NCBI GenBank assembly: GCA_022827425.1
Contig: JAJDSZ010000108.1
Location: 1-64,000, forward strand
Direction of reading: 5' to 3'
DNA length: 64,000 nucleotides
From: Pseudomonadales bacterium
Lineage (GTDB): Bacteria; Pseudomonadota; Gammaproteobacteria; Pseudomonadales; Pseudohongiellaceae
Positions 1 through 13,124 of the stretch are shown here, piece after piece (the first letter of the stretch is position 1; each line of letters begins with the position of its first letter). Under the pieces are notes generated by a model that saw only the letters and a program-made list of their open reading frames with translations, made no database searches and was not told the DNA's origin. The translations under genes were made by a program, and so were the position numbers.

Positions 1-1232
1 AGGCTGCCCAGCGCGTAGATCGTTCGCGACAGGGGCTCGGAATAGCCCTTGAGGAACAGGAAGTTTTCGGCGCGGGCGCCGGTGCGGGTGAGGAAGCCTT
101 CGATTTCCGCGTCGCCGCTGCCGAGCATGACGAATACATGACCCCCGGGCAGTTCGGCGAGCAGGTTTTCCAGGCAGCTATTGCCGTTTTCCATCGTGAC
201 CTGGAACAGCGCAGTCTTTTGCGGCGTCAGCCGCGAAATCGAAGTCACCCAATGCGCCGGAGGCCGTTCGCGCCAGTGCGCGAGCCGTTCCAGGGCGATG
301 AAATGGCTGCTGTCCACATGGGGCTCATCGCCAATCCAGCGAAAAACCTGCCGCCTGGCGGCCTCGATGAATTCTTCCGGCGGCGGCGGGGCGAGGTCGG
401 GCTCGCCGTATTCGCAGCCGTTGAGGATTCCGCTCAACCTGCCCGCCCGATACGCGCGTTGCAAGTCGCGTTCCAGTCCTTCGCCGCCATGAAAACCGAT
501 TTCAGGCTTGTCGCTTTTTCGGATTTCCCTGGCGTACATCGGCGAGACGGCATGCACCTTGTCGCAAAGATTGATCGCCGCGCGCAGCGGATTGAAACAG
601 TCCGGATATCGCGGATCGACTATGGTCTTCCTCTTGAACTTCAACTCGGGAAACCAGGCTTCCAGCGAAGAGTCGTCATTGGCGAAGGGCCGGATGCCTT
701 GCATGGCCAGATTGTGAATCGTGGCTACCAGCCGGACATCGCCGAGGAGCGAGTAATGCGGGTCGAAGCGGACCAGCAAGGCGGCGAATGCAGCGTGCCA
801 GTCGTGCAGATGAATGACATCGACCTGTCCCGGCCGACGCTCGGCCAGCAATTGGCAGGCGGCGGCGCCGAACAGCGCGAACCTGGAGGCGTCGGTGGCG
901 AAGGGCCGATCCGGCGGATCGTCGCAATATATCCGGCCTGCGCCGCTTGGGGCGAGATACGAATGATCGAGGAGCCAACAGCGAACTCCGCCGGTCAGAT
1001 TCAGGCGGCTGACTTCCACCCGAAGCGTTTCCCGGCGGAAGCGAACTTCGAGCGGCAGTTGTGGTTCGGCGCCGGTCGCGTCGGCAAAGTGCCGATAGCC
1101 CGGCATGACGACATCGACTTCATGCCCAAGGCCGGCAAGAGCTCGGGGAATGTCGCGGACCACATCGCCGAGGCCACCGATTTTCGCGCCGGGAATCGCG
1201 CCGTTTTCGGCGGCAAGCATGCAGATTCTCAC
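1..1232 (-). CDS. glgA: Glycogen synthase GlgA, N-terminal part (cut by window edge)
   Basis: Cytoplasmic glycogen synthase of the GT5 type, adding glucose from ADP-glucose to the non-reducing end of glycogen. The ORF track does not list this frame because it has no stop inside the window. I read it from a GTG at 1230-1232, preceded by GGAGG about seven bases upstream; it is open for about 410 codons to the edge. The sugar-nucleotide loop is visible as KIGGLGDV (residues 17-24), followed by HLHDWH (141-146) and TIHNLAMQG (171-179), all hallmarks of the starch synthase catalytic domain; ISRLTPQK marks the start of the C-terminal GT1-like domain. It is the last visible gene of the pgi-glgB-glgX-glgP-glgC-pgm-glgA run, 17 bp after pgm. 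The missing C-terminus lies left of the window. Confidence 0.9.
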   Translation of the reverse strand, partial: MRICMLAAENGAIPGAKIGGLGDVVRDIPRALAGLGHEVDVVMPGYRHFADATGAEPQLPLEVRFRRETLRVEVSRLNLTGGVRCWLLDHSYLAPSGAGRIYCDDPPDRPFATDASRFALFGAAACQLLAERRPGQVDVIHLHDWHAAFAALLVRFDPHYSLLGDVRLVATIHNLAMQGIRPFANDDSSLEAWFPELKFKRKTIVDPRYPDCFNPLRAAINLCDKVHAVSPMYAREIRKSDKPEIGFHGGEGLERDLQRAYRAGRLSGILNGCEYGEPDLAPPPPEEFIEAARRQVFRWIGDEPHVDSSHFIALERLAHWRERPPAHWVTSISRLTPQKTALFQVTMENGNSCLENLLAELPGGHVFVMLGSGDAEIEGFLTRTGARAENFLFLKGYSEPLSRTIYALGS

Positions 1233-1249
1233 TGTACCGCCTCCGATAA

Positions 1250-4181
<2,932 letters not shown>

Positions 4182-4210
4182 TGGTCCCGCCTCCACCGCC
4201 GCTTTGCGAT

Positions 4211-6700
4211 TTACTTGCCTTGATACCAGATGCCGTCGCGGTAGTCCCTGATGGTGCGGTCGCTGGAAAAGCGGCCGCTGGCGGCGATATTGGCAATGCT
4301 CATGGGCGTCCAGCGCGCCGGGTCGGCGAAAGCCGCCGCCGCGCGCTGCTGGGCGTCGACATAGCCGCGAAAGTCCGCCGCGGTCATCCATGGTTCGTGG
4401 GGGTGGCGAATGGCGCCGATGATATCCCGAAAAACGCCCTCGCCGGCGCGATCGAAGTGGCCGGATTCCAGCAGTTGCATCACCCGGGCGAGGTCGCTGT
4501 CGCCGGCGATGATGGCATCGGGCTGATAACTCGCCCGCCGCTCGCGGACCTGTTCGGCGGTAAGCCCGAACAGAAAGAAGTTGTCTTCGCCCACGGCGTC
4601 GAGAATTTCGATATTGGCGCCATCCAGGGTGCCGATGGTGACCGCGCCGTTCATCATGAATTTCATGTTGCCGGTGCCGGATGCCTCGTTGCCCGCGGTG
4701 GAAATCTGCTGTGACAGGTCCGTGCCGGGGCAGATGACTTCCATGGAGGTGACCCGGTAGTCCGGCAGGAAGGCCACCCGCAGCAAGTCCCGGCACACGG
4801 GTTCTCCATTGACCGTCTCGGCGACGTGGTTGACAAGCTGGAGGATGCGCTTGGCCATGACATAGCCCGGCGCCGCCTTGCCGCCGATAAGGACGCAGCG
4901 CGGCTGCATTTGCCTGACATCGCCCCGGAGGATGCGGTCATGGAGATGGATGATGTGCAGCACATTGAGCAGTTGCCGCTTGTATTCGTGGAAGCGCTTG
5001 ACCTGCACGTCAAACAGCCATTCGGGATGAAAATCCACGCCGCATTCGCGCTGGACGAGATGCGACAGCCGCTGCTTGTTGTCCCGCCGCACCGCCAGGA
5101 AGCGACCGGTGAACGCCGGGTCCTCGGCATGGGCACTGAGGCCTTCGAGCGCATTCAGGTCCCGCGTCCAACCGTCGCCGATGGTATCGGTGACAAGCCC
5201 GCCCAGGCCCCGGTTGCAATGGGCCAGCCAGCGCCGGGGGGTGACGCCATTGGTCTTGCTGTTGAACTTTTCCGGCCACAGTTCGAAAAAATCGCGAAAC
5301 AGGGTTCGCGTGAGCAGCTTGCTGTGCAATTCGGATACCCCGTTCACCGAAAAACTGCCGACGATGCCGAGATAGGCCATCCGCACCATGGAATGGTCGC
5401 CGCCGCTGATGATCGACATGCGCTCGCGCCGGTCCTGATCTCCGGGCCAACGCGCTTCCACCCGGGCCAGAAAGCGTGTGTTGATCTCGGAGATGATGTC
5501 GAGCAGGCGCGGCAGCAATTGTCCGAACAGGCTGACCCGCCAGGATTCCAGCGCTTCCGGCAGCAGGGTGTGGTTGGTATAGGCCATCGTTTCTGTGGTG
5601 ATGGCCCAGGCCTCTTCCCAGGGCAGGCCGTGATCGTCGATGAGCAGCCGCATCATTTCGGCGATGGCCACCGTGGGATGGGTGTCGTTCAACTGGAATA
5701 CGTTTTTCCCGGCGAAGTCGCTGAAATCGTCGCCATGGTCCCGGGTCCAGCGCCAGATCACATCCTGCAGGCTCGCCGAAGCGAGGAAGTACTGCTGGCG
5801 CAGGCGCAGTTCCTTGCCGGCCTCGCTGGCGTCATTGGGATACAGCACCATGGTGATCTGCTCGGCGAGATTCTTCGCCGCCACGGCGTCGGTATAGCCG
5901 CCGGCGTTGAATTCCGCCAGGTTGAATCTGTCGGTGGCTTCCGATTTCCACAGTCGCAGGGTGTTCACGGTCTGGTTGCGGTAGCCCGGAATCGGCAGGT
6001 CCCAGGGCACGGCGAGCACGTCGGTGGTATCGACCCAGCGCACCTGCAGCCCGCCGGTTTCGTCCTGGTACTTGTGGAGGCGGCCGAAGAACTTGACCCG
6101 GCGGCTGGCGTCGGGGCTTTCGATTTCCCAGGGATTGCCATGGCGCAGCCAGGGGTCCGGCTGCTCGACCTGAACGCCGCCTTCGATGGTCTGGCGGAAC
6201 ATGCCGTATTCGTAGCGGATGCCGTAGCCGGTCACCGGAATCTCCAGGGTCGCGCAACTGTCGAGAAAGCAGGCGGCGAGACGGCCAAGGCCGCCATTGC
6301 CGAGCCCGGCGTCGGCTTCCTCTTCTTCCAGTTGTTCCAGGGCGCAAGACCAGGCCTTGAGGGCTTCGCGCACTTCCTCCTCGATATCGAGATTGAGCAG
6401 GGCGTTGCCCAGGGTCCGTCCCATCAGGTATTCCATGGACAGATAGCTGACCCGCTTGACCCGGTCGCGGCGGTAGCGCTCCCGGGTGGCTCGCCAGCGG
6501 CCCACCATGCGGTCGCGAATCGTGATGGCCAGGGCGGTGTAGAGATAATGGCGGGACTCGCCAAGCTCGTCGCGGCCCAGGGTGTATTCGAAATGGCGAT
6601 GCAGGTCGCGGCCGATGTCGGCGGCGGAATCTTCCGGGGCATGGGCCTCGCGCCGGCTTTCAGCGGCCGGCGAGTTCGGCAGCGGCGCCCGGCTGTTCAT
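4211..6700 (-). CDS. glgP: Glycogen/maltodextrin phosphorylase
   Basis: Pyridoxal-phosphate enzyme releasing glucose-1-phosphate from the non-reducing ends of glycogen (GT35). The 829-residue product has the family features [17 protein letters not shown] in the N-terminal half and [14 protein letters not shown] near residue 679, where the lysine carries PLP. The length fits GlgP/MalP. The start codon ATG at 6700 overlaps the glgX stop by 4 bp, an ATGA junction typical of translational coupling. The maltodextrin and glycogen isoforms cannot be told apart from sequence alone. The setting in a glycogen operon with glgX (debranching) and glgB (branching) favours glycogen as substrate. Confidence 0.94.
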   Translation of the reverse strand: MNSRAPLPNSPAAESRREAHAPEDSAADIGRDLHRHFEYTLGRDELGESRHYLYTALAITIRDRMVGRWRATRERYRRDRVKRVSYLSMEYLMGRTLGNALLNLDIEEEVREALKAWSCALEQLEEEEADAGLGNGGLGRLAACFLDSCATLEIPVTGYGIRYEYGMFRQTIEGGVQVEQPDPWLRHGNPWEIESPDASRRVKFFGRLHKYQDETGGLQVRWVDTTDVLAVPWDLPIPGYRNQTVNTLRLWKSEATDRFNLAEFNAGGYTDAVAAKNLAEQITMVLYPNDASEAGKELRLRQQYFLASASLQDVIWRWTRDHGDDFSDFAGKNVFQLNDTHPTVAIAEMMRLLIDDHGLPWEEAWAITTETMAYTNHTLLPEALESWRVSLFGQLLPRLLDIISEINTRFLARVEARWPGDQDRRERMSIISGGDHSMVRMAYLGIVGSFSVNGVSELHSKLLTRTLFRDFFELWPEKFNSKTNGVTPRRWLAHCNRGLGGLVTDTIGDGWTRDLNALEGLSAHAEDPAFTGRFLAVRRDNKQRLSHLVQRECGVDFHPEWLFDVQVKRFHEYKRQLLNVLHIIHLHDRILRGDVRQMQPRCVLIGGKAAPGYVMAKRILQLVNHVAETVNGEPVCRDLLRVAFLPDYRVTSMEVICPGTDLSQQISTAGNEASGTGNMKFMMNGAVTIGTLDGANIEILDAVGEDNFFLFGLTAEQVRERRASYQPDAIIAGDSDLARVMQLLESGHFDRAGEGVFRDIIGAIRHPHEPWMTAADFRGYVDAQQRAAAAFADPARWTPMSIANIAASGRFSSDRTIRDYRDGIWYQGK

Positions 6701-8796
6701 CTTTCCTCCCCAACAGCAGGCGGATTCAGCAGCAGGCGCACGGATTGCCCGGCCGCCGTGATGGTCTGGCCCGGAGCGAAAATCCCGTTATCGATTGGCT
6801 TGTTCAATGCGGTGGTGTCCAGTATCAGTTCCCAGTTCCCCGCCGGCGCCCCGGGCAGGCGAAATTCGGTGTCTTCATCCGAAGCATTGAAGATCGCCAG
6901 CAGGCTTGCGCCGGCCTCCCGCAGCAGGTAGCCGAGCAGGCGCCGGCTGGGCTCGTGCCAGCGCGCATCGCACATGGAACTGCCGTCTTCCGCCAGCCAT
7001 TCGGTGCCGCCGTGGCGGTGTTCCCTTGCCTGCAATGCCGGGAAGCGCCGCCGCAAGGCGAACAGCCTGGCGACGAATTCCCGCAGTTCCCGGCCGGCGG
7101 GGACAATGGAATCCCAGCCGATCCAGTTCAGTTCGTTGTCCTGGCACCAGGCGTTGTTGTTGCCGCGCTGGCTGCGACCGAATTCGTCTCCCGCCGTGAT
7201 CATCGGTACGCCCTGGGAAAGCGCCAGGGTGGCCAGCAGATTGGCCTGCCGTCGCCAGCGATTGCTGTCCACGGCCGGGTCGGCGGCTGGCCCCTCGAAG
7301 CCGAAATTGTCGCTGAAGTTTCCCTTGTGACCGTCCCGGTTTTCTTCTCCGTTGGCTTCGTTGTGACGCTGCCCGTAACTCACCAGGTCACGCAGGGTGA
7401 AACCGTCGTGGCAGGCGACATGGTTGATGCTCGCCCAGGGTTTGCGCTCGCCGGCTTCGAACAGGTCGCTGGAACCGTGCAACCTGCGCCCCAGTTCGGG
7501 CAACTGCTCCGGGTCGCCGCGCCAGAAGCGGCGCATGGTATCACGATAGCGGTCGTTCCATTCCGCCCAGGGCGGCGGGAAAGCGCCCAGTTGGTAGCCG
7601 CCCGGGCCGAGGTCCCAGGGCTCGGCGATAAGCTTGACTCCGGCGAGGTCCGGATCCTTGGTCAACGCCTGGAACAAGGGCGCTCCGGGGTCGAATCCCC
7701 GCTCCCGGCGACCAAGCATCGTTGCCAGATCGAACCGGAAGCCATCGACGCCCATCTCCCGAACCCAATGGCGCAGGCTGTCCAGGATCAGACGCAGCAC
7801 CTGGGGATGCGCGATGTTGATGCTGTTGCCGCAGCCGCTGTCGTTGATATAGCAGCGCCGGTCGCCGGGGAGCAACTGGTAGTAGCTGCGATTGTCGATA
7901 CCCCGGTAACTGAGGGTGGGGCCGAGTTGGTCGCCTTCGCAGGTATGGTTGAAAACCACATCGAGAATGACTTCGAGGCCCGCATCGTGGAAGGCGTCCA
8001 CCATGACGCGAAACTCGCCCGCGGCGTCCCGCCGGCCGTAGGCGGGGTGCGGGCAGAAGAAATTGAGGCTGTTGTAGCCCCAGTAATTCGCCAGCCCCTT
8101 TTGGGCGATGCCGTATTCGCTGATGAAGGCGTGTACCGGCATCAGTTCCACCGTGGTGACACCCAGGGATTTCAGGTAGCCGATGATTTCCGGCCGGGCC
8201 AGACCGGCGTAGCTGCCCCGCAGTGATTCTGGCAGCGCCGGGTGCAGGTTTGTGAATCCCTTCACATGGCATTCGTAGATGATGGTCTGGGGCCAGGGAA
8301 TCCGGGGGCCGGGTGACTTTGCCGCGGATGGGTCCGCGGCGGCGGAGCCGATGGATGTCCTGCTGGGGATGGGTGTCCCCTTGGGCATGAAGGCGGCGTT
8401 ATCGCGGCTGTCAGGCGCGAGGTCGAGTTCGGGATGATCCCGCTCGTAGCCGAAGTGTGATTCGTCCCAGCGGAATTCTCCCGCCATCCCCCGGGCAAAA
8501 GGGTCGAGCAAGAGCTTGGCGGGATTGAAGCGGTGTCCGGCGTGTGGCGCATAGGGGCCATGCACGCGGTAGCCGTAACTGACCCCGGCCGGCAGTCGCG
8601 GGACAAAACCGTGCCATACGTCCCGGGTCTGCTCCGGCAGGAACAGGCTTTCGATCAGATGCCGGCCGTCTTGGTCAAACAGACAAAGTTCCACCGCCTC
8701 GGCATGGGCCGAGTACAGGGAAAACCAGCCGCCTTCCCGGTCCCGCCGCGCGCCCTGAAAGTCCGGGTCGCCAGCCTCGATTCCCTTGCTCGCCAT
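6697..8796 (-). CDS. glgX: Glycogen debranching enzyme GlgX (isoamylase type)
   Basis: GH13 isoamylase-type enzyme that hydrolyses alpha-1,6 branches left after phosphorylase trimming. The 699-residue protein begins with a CBM48-like domain (YGYRVHGPYAPHAGHRFNP) followed by the catalytic barrel. Conserved GH13 regions are visible in order: DVVFNHT, GFRFDLAT with the nucleophile Asp, AEPWD with the acid Glu, and NHVACHDG. It starts 8 bp after the glgB stop and its own stop overlaps the glgP start. GlgX and GlgP normally act as a pair. Length and motifs are intact, so there is no sign of decay. Confidence 0.94.
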   Translation of the reverse strand: MASKGIEAGDPDFQGARRDREGGWFSLYSAHAEAVELCLFDQDGRHLIESLFLPEQTRDVWHGFVPRLPAGVSYGYRVHGPYAPHAGHRFNPAKLLLDPFARGMAGEFRWDESHFGYERDHPELDLAPDSRDNAAFMPKGTPIPSRTSIGSAAADPSAAKSPGPRIPWPQTIIYECHVKGFTNLHPALPESLRGSYAGLARPEIIGYLKSLGVTTVELMPVHAFISEYGIAQKGLANYWGYNSLNFFCPHPAYGRRDAAGEFRVMVDAFHDAGLEVILDVVFNHTCEGDQLGPTLSYRGIDNRSYYQLLPGDRRCYINDSGCGNSINIAHPQVLRLILDSLRHWVREMGVDGFRFDLATMLGRRERGFDPGAPLFQALTKDPDLAGVKLIAEPWDLGPGGYQLGAFPPPWAEWNDRYRDTMRRFWRGDPEQLPELGRRLHGSSDLFEAGERKPWASINHVACHDGFTLRDLVSYGQRHNEANGEENRDGHKGNFSDNFGFEGPAADPAVDSNRWRRQANLLATLALSQGVPMITAGDEFGRSQRGNNNAWCQDNELNWIGWDSIVPAGRELREFVARLFALRRRFPALQAREHRHGGTEWLAEDGSSMCDARWHEPSRRLLGYLLREAGASLLAIFNASDEDTEFRLPGAPAGNWELILDTTALNKPIDNGIFAPGQTITAAGQSVRLLLNPPAVGEER

Positions 8797-8804
8797 TTTT
8801 GCTG

Positions 8805-10712
8805 TCAGTTACCGTGATGGAGCAGGTACACAGTGGCCAGCGGGGGCAGGCAAAGCAGCACGGAATGTGGTTGACCGTCCCAGGGAATGTCCTGGCTCTG
8901 CAGGCCGCCGCCATTGCCCTGGCCGCCGCCTCTGTATTCTTTCGCGTCGGAATTGAGACATTCGCGATACCCGCCCGGCAATGGGACACCCACTCGATAG
9001 TACGGGTGGCATTCCGGGGTCAGATTGGAAATCGAGAGCAATACGCTGTCCTCGCCGAATCTGAGCCAGGCGTAGACCGAAAGCTGGCTGTTGTCCGCCT
9101 GCAGCCACCGGAACCCCGCGGGGTCCGCGTCGCCTTCGTGCAGCGCCGATGTTTGCCGATAGAGGAAATTCAGGTCCCGCAGCAGTCGCAGCATGCCCCG
9201 GTGATACGGGTCTTCCAGCAGGTGCCAGTCCAGGCCGCGGTCATGGTCCCACTCGCGCCGCTGGCCGAATTCGCCGCCCATGAAAAGCAGCTTCTTGCCG
9301 GGATGCGACCACATGAAGCCATACAGCGCCCGCAGGTTGGCGAACTTGCGCCAGTCATCGCCGGGCATTTTCTCCAGCAGGGAAGACTTGCCGTGGACGA
9401 CTTCGTCGTGGCTCAGCGGCAGCACGAAATTCTCGCTCCAGGCGTAGTGGGTGCTGAAGGTCATTTCATTGTGGTGGTACTTGCGGTGGATCGGGTCCCG
9501 CCGCATGTAGCCGAGGCAGTCGTTCATCCAGCCCATGTTCCACTTGTAGCCAAAACCGAGTCCGCCCTCGTGAACCGGATGGCTGACGCCGGGCCAGGCG
9601 GTGGATTCCTCGGCGATCAGCATGACACCGGGATGATTGCGGTACACGCTGGCATTGACCTTGCGCAGCAATTCCACGGCTTCGAGATTTTCCCGGCCGC
9701 CCCGGGCATTGGGCAGCCATTCCCCCGGCTTGCGGCTGTAGTCCAGGTACAGCATGGAAGCCACGGCATCCACCCGCAATCCGTCAAAATGGAATTCATC
9801 AATCCAGTAATTGGCGTTGCTGAGCAGGTAGCTCGCCACTTCCCTGCGGCCAAAATTGTAGACCAGGGTCTGCCAGTCCGGATGAAAGCCCCGGCGCGGG
9901 TCCTCGTGTTCGTACAGGCAGGTGCCGTCAAAGCGGCCAAGGCCGTGCGGGTCGCTGGGAAAATGTCCGGGGGCCCAGTCGAGCAGCACACCGATTCCCT
10001 GGCGGTGGCATTCGTTGATGAAGTGTTTCAATTCATTGGGGGTGCCAAAACGGATGCTAGGCGCATACAGGCCGATGGGCTGGTAGCCCCAGGAACCGCC
10101 GAAGGGGTATTCGCTCAGGGGCATGAACTCGATATGGGTAAAACCCGTTTCCAGCACATGGGGGATCAGTTCCCGGGCGAGTTCGCGGTAGCTGAGATAG
10201 CGGTTGTCCTCAGCGGTCTTGCGCCGCCAGGAGCCCGCGTGGACTTCGTAGATCGACACCGGTTTGCGCAGCAACCCGCCGCTGTCCCGCTGTTCGATCC
10301 AGGCCTGGTCGCTCCAGGGGAATTCTTCCTCGAACAGCAATCGGGAAGCATCCCCGGGTGGATGCTGCATCGAACGGGCGAATGGATCGGCTTTCAGGGG
10401 CAGCAACTCGCCCCCGGCATTGTGGATTTCGTACTTGTACAAGTGCTGGTTGCGGGCCTCGGCGACAAAGACTTCCCATACCCCCGAGGACCGCACCGGC
10501 TTCATGGGATGGCGATTGCCGTCCCAGCCATTGAAATCACCCACCACGGCCACCCGGCTGGCATTGGGCGCCCAGACGGCAAAGCGCACGCCGGTCTTTC
10601 CGTTTTCGCTGTGCAGATGCGGACCGAGCCAGCGCCAGGCATTTTCGGCGCTGCCCTCGTTGAACAGGTAGATGTCCTGCCGCTGCGGGTGGCTGTCCTT
10701 TGGCTGCGGCAT
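8805..10712 (-). CDS. glgB: 1,4-alpha-glucan branching enzyme GlgB
   Basis: GH13 transferase that introduces alpha-1,6 branches into glycogen. Catalytic regions are visible in order: DWAPGHFPSD, GLRVDAVASMLYLDY (nucleophile), AEESTAWP (acid/base) and LSHDEVVHGKSSLL. The ORF track starts at 10814 inside pgi. I choose ATG 10710-10712, four bases after the pgi stop, giving 635 residues. That is shorter than the E. coli enzyme (728) because it starts directly with the single CBM48-like N-domain (VRFAVWAPNASRVAVVGDFN), the common short GlgB form. The ribosome-binding site is weak, so translation may depend on coupling to pgi. Confidence 0.93.
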   Translation of the reverse strand: MPQPKDSHPQRQDIYLFNEGSAENAWRWLGPHLHSENGKTGVRFAVWAPNASRVAVVGDFNGWDGNRHPMKPVRSSGVWEVFVAEARNQHLYKYEIHNAGGELLPLKADPFARSMQHPPGDASRLLFEEEFPWSDQAWIEQRDSGGLLRKPVSIYEVHAGSWRRKTAEDNRYLSYRELARELIPHVLETGFTHIEFMPLSEYPFGGSWGYQPIGLYAPSIRFGTPNELKHFINECHRQGIGVLLDWAPGHFPSDPHGLGRFDGTCLYEHEDPRRGFHPDWQTLVYNFGRREVASYLLSNANYWIDEFHFDGLRVDAVASMLYLDYSRKPGEWLPNARGGRENLEAVELLRKVNASVYRNHPGVMLIAEESTAWPGVSHPVHEGGLGFGYKWNMGWMNDCLGYMRRDPIHRKYHHNEMTFSTHYAWSENFVLPLSHDEVVHGKSSLLEKMPGDDWRKFANLRALYGFMWSHPGKKLLFMGGEFGQRREWDHDRGLDWHLLEDPYHRGMLRLLRDLNFLYRQTSALHEGDADPAGFRWLQADNSQLSVYAWLRFGEDSVLLSISNLTPECHPYYRVGVPLPGGYRECLNSDAKEYRGGGQGNGGGLQSQDIPWDGQPHSVLLCLPPLATVYLLHHGN

Positions 10713-10716
10713 GGAA

Positions 10717-12294
10717 CTACCAGCCGAGCCGTTTGAGCAGGTGGACCGAGCCGGCGTCCAGCGCTTCGAGTTCGGGTTCGGCGGCGAGCAGGGCAGCGGC
10801 GAGTTGCTTGCCAAGCTCGACTCCCCACTGGTCGAAGGAGTTGATCCGCCACAGGCTGCCCTGCACGAATACCTTGTGTTCGTACAGGGCGATCAGGGCG
10901 CCGAAGGACTCGGGGGTCAGGCTTTCCAGCAGCAGCACATTGGACGGGCGATTGCCGGCATGCCTGCGCCAGGCGGGAAGCTCGGCGGTTTGCCTGCCCA
11001 TCATCAGCGCGGCGGACTGGGCGACCAGGTTGGCGAGCAGGGCACGGTGGTGCTTTGGCGCGCTGAGCCGGTCCCCGGCGACGCCGATGAAATCCACCGG
11101 AACCCGATGCGTTCCCTGGTGCAGCAACTGGAAGAAGCTGTGCTGGCCATTGGTGCCGGTCTGGCCCCAGACGATGGGCCCGGTGGCGCCTGCCACGGCT
11201 TTGCCGGCGAGGGTCACGGACTTGCCATTGCTCTCCATGTCGAGCTGCTGCAGATAGGATGGCAACTGCCCCAGCCGCTCGCAGTAGGGAATGACGGCCT
11301 GGCTTCCGGCCTTGAGAAAACTGGCGTACCAGACGCCGAGCAGGGCCATGATGACCGGCATGTTCTGCGCTGCGGGCGCGGTGCGGAAATGCCGGTCCAT
11401 GTTTCGCGCGCCGGCGAGCATCGCGCTGAAATGCTCGAAACCGATACGGATGGCGATGCTGAGCCCGATGGATGACCACAGGGAATAGCGCCCGCCGACC
11501 CATTCGCCGAATTCCAGCAACTGGTCCCGGGGAATCCCCATCCGCATCGCCTTTTCCGGCGCCGCGGTGACGCCGATGAAATGCGGCGAGGCGAAGGGGT
11601 TTTCCAGACCAAGCCGCTCCCGGAACCAGGCGACCGCGGTGCGCGCGTTGAGCAGGGTCTCCGAGGTGTTGAAGGATTTGCTGGAAACAATGACCAGGGT
11701 GGTTTCCGGGTCGAGGCTCGCCAGGGTCGAGCGGATCGGCTCGCCATCCACATTGCTGAGAAAATGGCAGCGAACTTCCTTGTGGGCGTACTCCTTCAAT
11801 GCTTCGCAGGCCAGTTTCGGCCCGAGGTCCGAGCCGCCGATACCGAGATTGACCACATCGCGAATCGGTTTGCCCGTGACACCTTGCCATTGGCCGGTGC
11901 GGATTCTCGCGCTGACCGCCTTGATTCGCCCGAGTTGCGATTCGATTTCCCCCGCCAATTCACCCAGCCCGTCGGCCTCCAGATCCTCGGCGGCGGCGCG
12001 CAGGGCGGTGTGCAGCACGGGCCGCTGTTCGCTGGCATTGATCGCCCCGCCGCGGAACATGCTTTCCCGGTGTTCCGCCAGGGGCGAATTTTCCGCAAGC
12101 GCGAGCAGGCCAGCCAGTATCTCGTCGTTCACCAGATTGCGGGAATAGTCGAGATACAAACCCGCGGCGGAAAGCTGATAGCGGCTGGCGCGGTCGGGCC
12201 CGAGCAGCGGGCGAAAGTCCCCCTGCCCCTGGCTTTCGGCGAGTTCGGTCAGTCGCCGCCACTGACGGTTTTCGGTGATGCGGGATGTATCCAT
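10717..12294 (-). CDS. pgi: Glucose-6-phosphate isomerase
   Basis: Interconverts glucose-6-phosphate and fructose-6-phosphate, connecting gluconeogenesis and glycolysis to the glycogen genes downstream. Family signatures include NLGIGGSDLGPKLACEAL, the sugar-phosphate loop SSKSFNTSETL, VGGRYSLWSSIGLSIAI and the catalytic GQTGTNGQHSF. I start it at ATG 12292-12294, where MDTSRITENRQWRRL aligns with the E. coli N-terminus, giving 525 residues. Upstream starts at 12324 or 12336 are possible and the ribosome-binding site is poor at all three. It sits 41 bp after the TonB-like lipoprotein gene and 4 bp before glgB. Confidence 0.93.
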   Translation of the reverse strand: MDTSRITENRQWRRLTELAESQGQGDFRPLLGPDRASRYQLSAAGLYLDYSRNLVNDEILAGLLALAENSPLAEHRESMFRGGAINASEQRPVLHTALRAAAEDLEADGLGELAGEIESQLGRIKAVSARIRTGQWQGVTGKPIRDVVNLGIGGSDLGPKLACEALKEYAHKEVRCHFLSNVDGEPIRSTLASLDPETTLVIVSSKSFNTSETLLNARTAVAWFRERLGLENPFASPHFIGVTAAPEKAMRMGIPRDQLLEFGEWVGGRYSLWSSIGLSIAIRIGFEHFSAMLAGARNMDRHFRTAPAAQNMPVIMALLGVWYASFLKAGSQAVIPYCERLGQLPSYLQQLDMESNGKSVTLAGKAVAGATGPIVWGQTGTNGQHSFFQLLHQGTHRVPVDFIGVAGDRLSAPKHHRALLANLVAQSAALMMGRQTAELPAWRRHAGNRPSNVLLLESLTPESFGALIALYEHKVFVQGSLWRINSFDQWGVELGKQLAAALLAAEPELEALDAGSVHLLKRLGW

Positions 12295-12335
12295 GGGGAG
12301 GTCTTGCCTGGCGTGCTGTCCCATGGGGCGGCACA

Positions 12336-13088
12336 CTAGGGCAAATTCCAGTTGAAGCGGTGGGTGACGCCTTCCACGGCTACCGTCTCATTATCCACGA
12401 CACGGGGCTGGTAGCGCAGGCGGGATGCGGCGCGCAGGGCGGCCTGGTCGAAAATCGCCGGCGGATTGGCTTCGATCACCACAAGATCGCGCACGCCGCC
12501 GTTTTCGGTAATGGTGAATTCCACCACCACATGGCCTTCAAGTCCCTGCTCCCGGGCGAATTCGGGATATTGCGGCGTGACGAAACTCGCCGAAAGATAT
12601 TCCCGGAAATTCGGCTCCTGCGGCGGCGCGTCCACGAGCAATTCTTCGCGATTGTCCAACTCGAACTGGAAAACATAGCGCACGTCGCGCACCATGCGGT
12701 TGAGAATATTGTCGAAATTCATCCGCCGGGCGGCATTGATCGCGGCCCGTTCAAAATACCCGGTGGGCTGCTGATTGATGACGTCGATGGTGTCGGGAAT
12801 CACCGTGCCGCTTTCATCCACGGTGAAGGCGAGCATGACCCAGCCCTCTATGCCCAGGGTGCGGGCCTGGAGCGGATACACCGGTTGCGGCGCATTGAGC
12901 ACCACTAACCCCCGGGTGGAATTGGGAGGCGCGTTGGCCGTGGAAGGCGAAGTGGTGAATCCGTCGAGACTGACGCCGCCGCATCCGCCAAGCACGGCAA
13001 GGCCGGAGGCCAGACAAGCGCCTCGCAATCGCCTGCGCCCGGTTCTCGTGGTGAATCCGCCGGGCTTTGGTTGGGCCGCCTGGAACAT
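12336..13088 (-). CDS. Lipoprotein-like protein with two tandem TonB C-terminal domains
   Basis: The 250-residue product carries two copies of the TonB C-terminal fold. Copy 1 runs about 66-148 (YPLQARTLGIEGWVMLAFTV, then FERAAINAARR). Copy 2 runs about 168-250 (YPEFAREQGLEGHVVVEFTI, then FDQAALRAASRLRYQPR). The N-terminus has a basic stretch (RTGRRRLRG), a short hydrophobic run and a possible lipobox LGGC (Cys about 36). There is no inner-membrane anchor followed by a Pro-rich spacer, so it is not a classical TonB. It lies 36 bp downstream of a TonB-dependent receptor gene on the same strand and just upstream of pgi-glg. A role at the periplasmic face of the receptor is inference. The start at 13088 lacks a clear ribosome-binding site. 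Confidence 0.8.
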   Translation of the reverse strand: MFQAAQPKPGGFTTRTGRRRLRGACLASGLAVLGGCGGVSLDGFTTSPSTANAPPNSTRGLVVLNAPQPVYPLQARTLGIEGWVMLAFTVDESGTVIPDTIDVINQQPTGYFERAAINAARRMNFDNILNRMVRDVRYVFQFELDNREELLVDAPPQEPNFREYLSASFVTPQYPEFAREQGLEGHVVVEFTITENGGVRDLVVIEANPPAIFDQAALRAASRLRYQPRVVDNETVAVEGVTHRFNWNLP

Positions 13089-13124
13089 GGCCAGTCTTCG
13101 CGTCCGGAAACTCTGCGCAATGGA

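Noticed and set aside
4826-6931. 701-aa plus-strand ORF opposite glgP
   Set aside because: Antisense shadow rich in Ala/Gly/His with no recognisable fold; glgP is complete on the minus strand.
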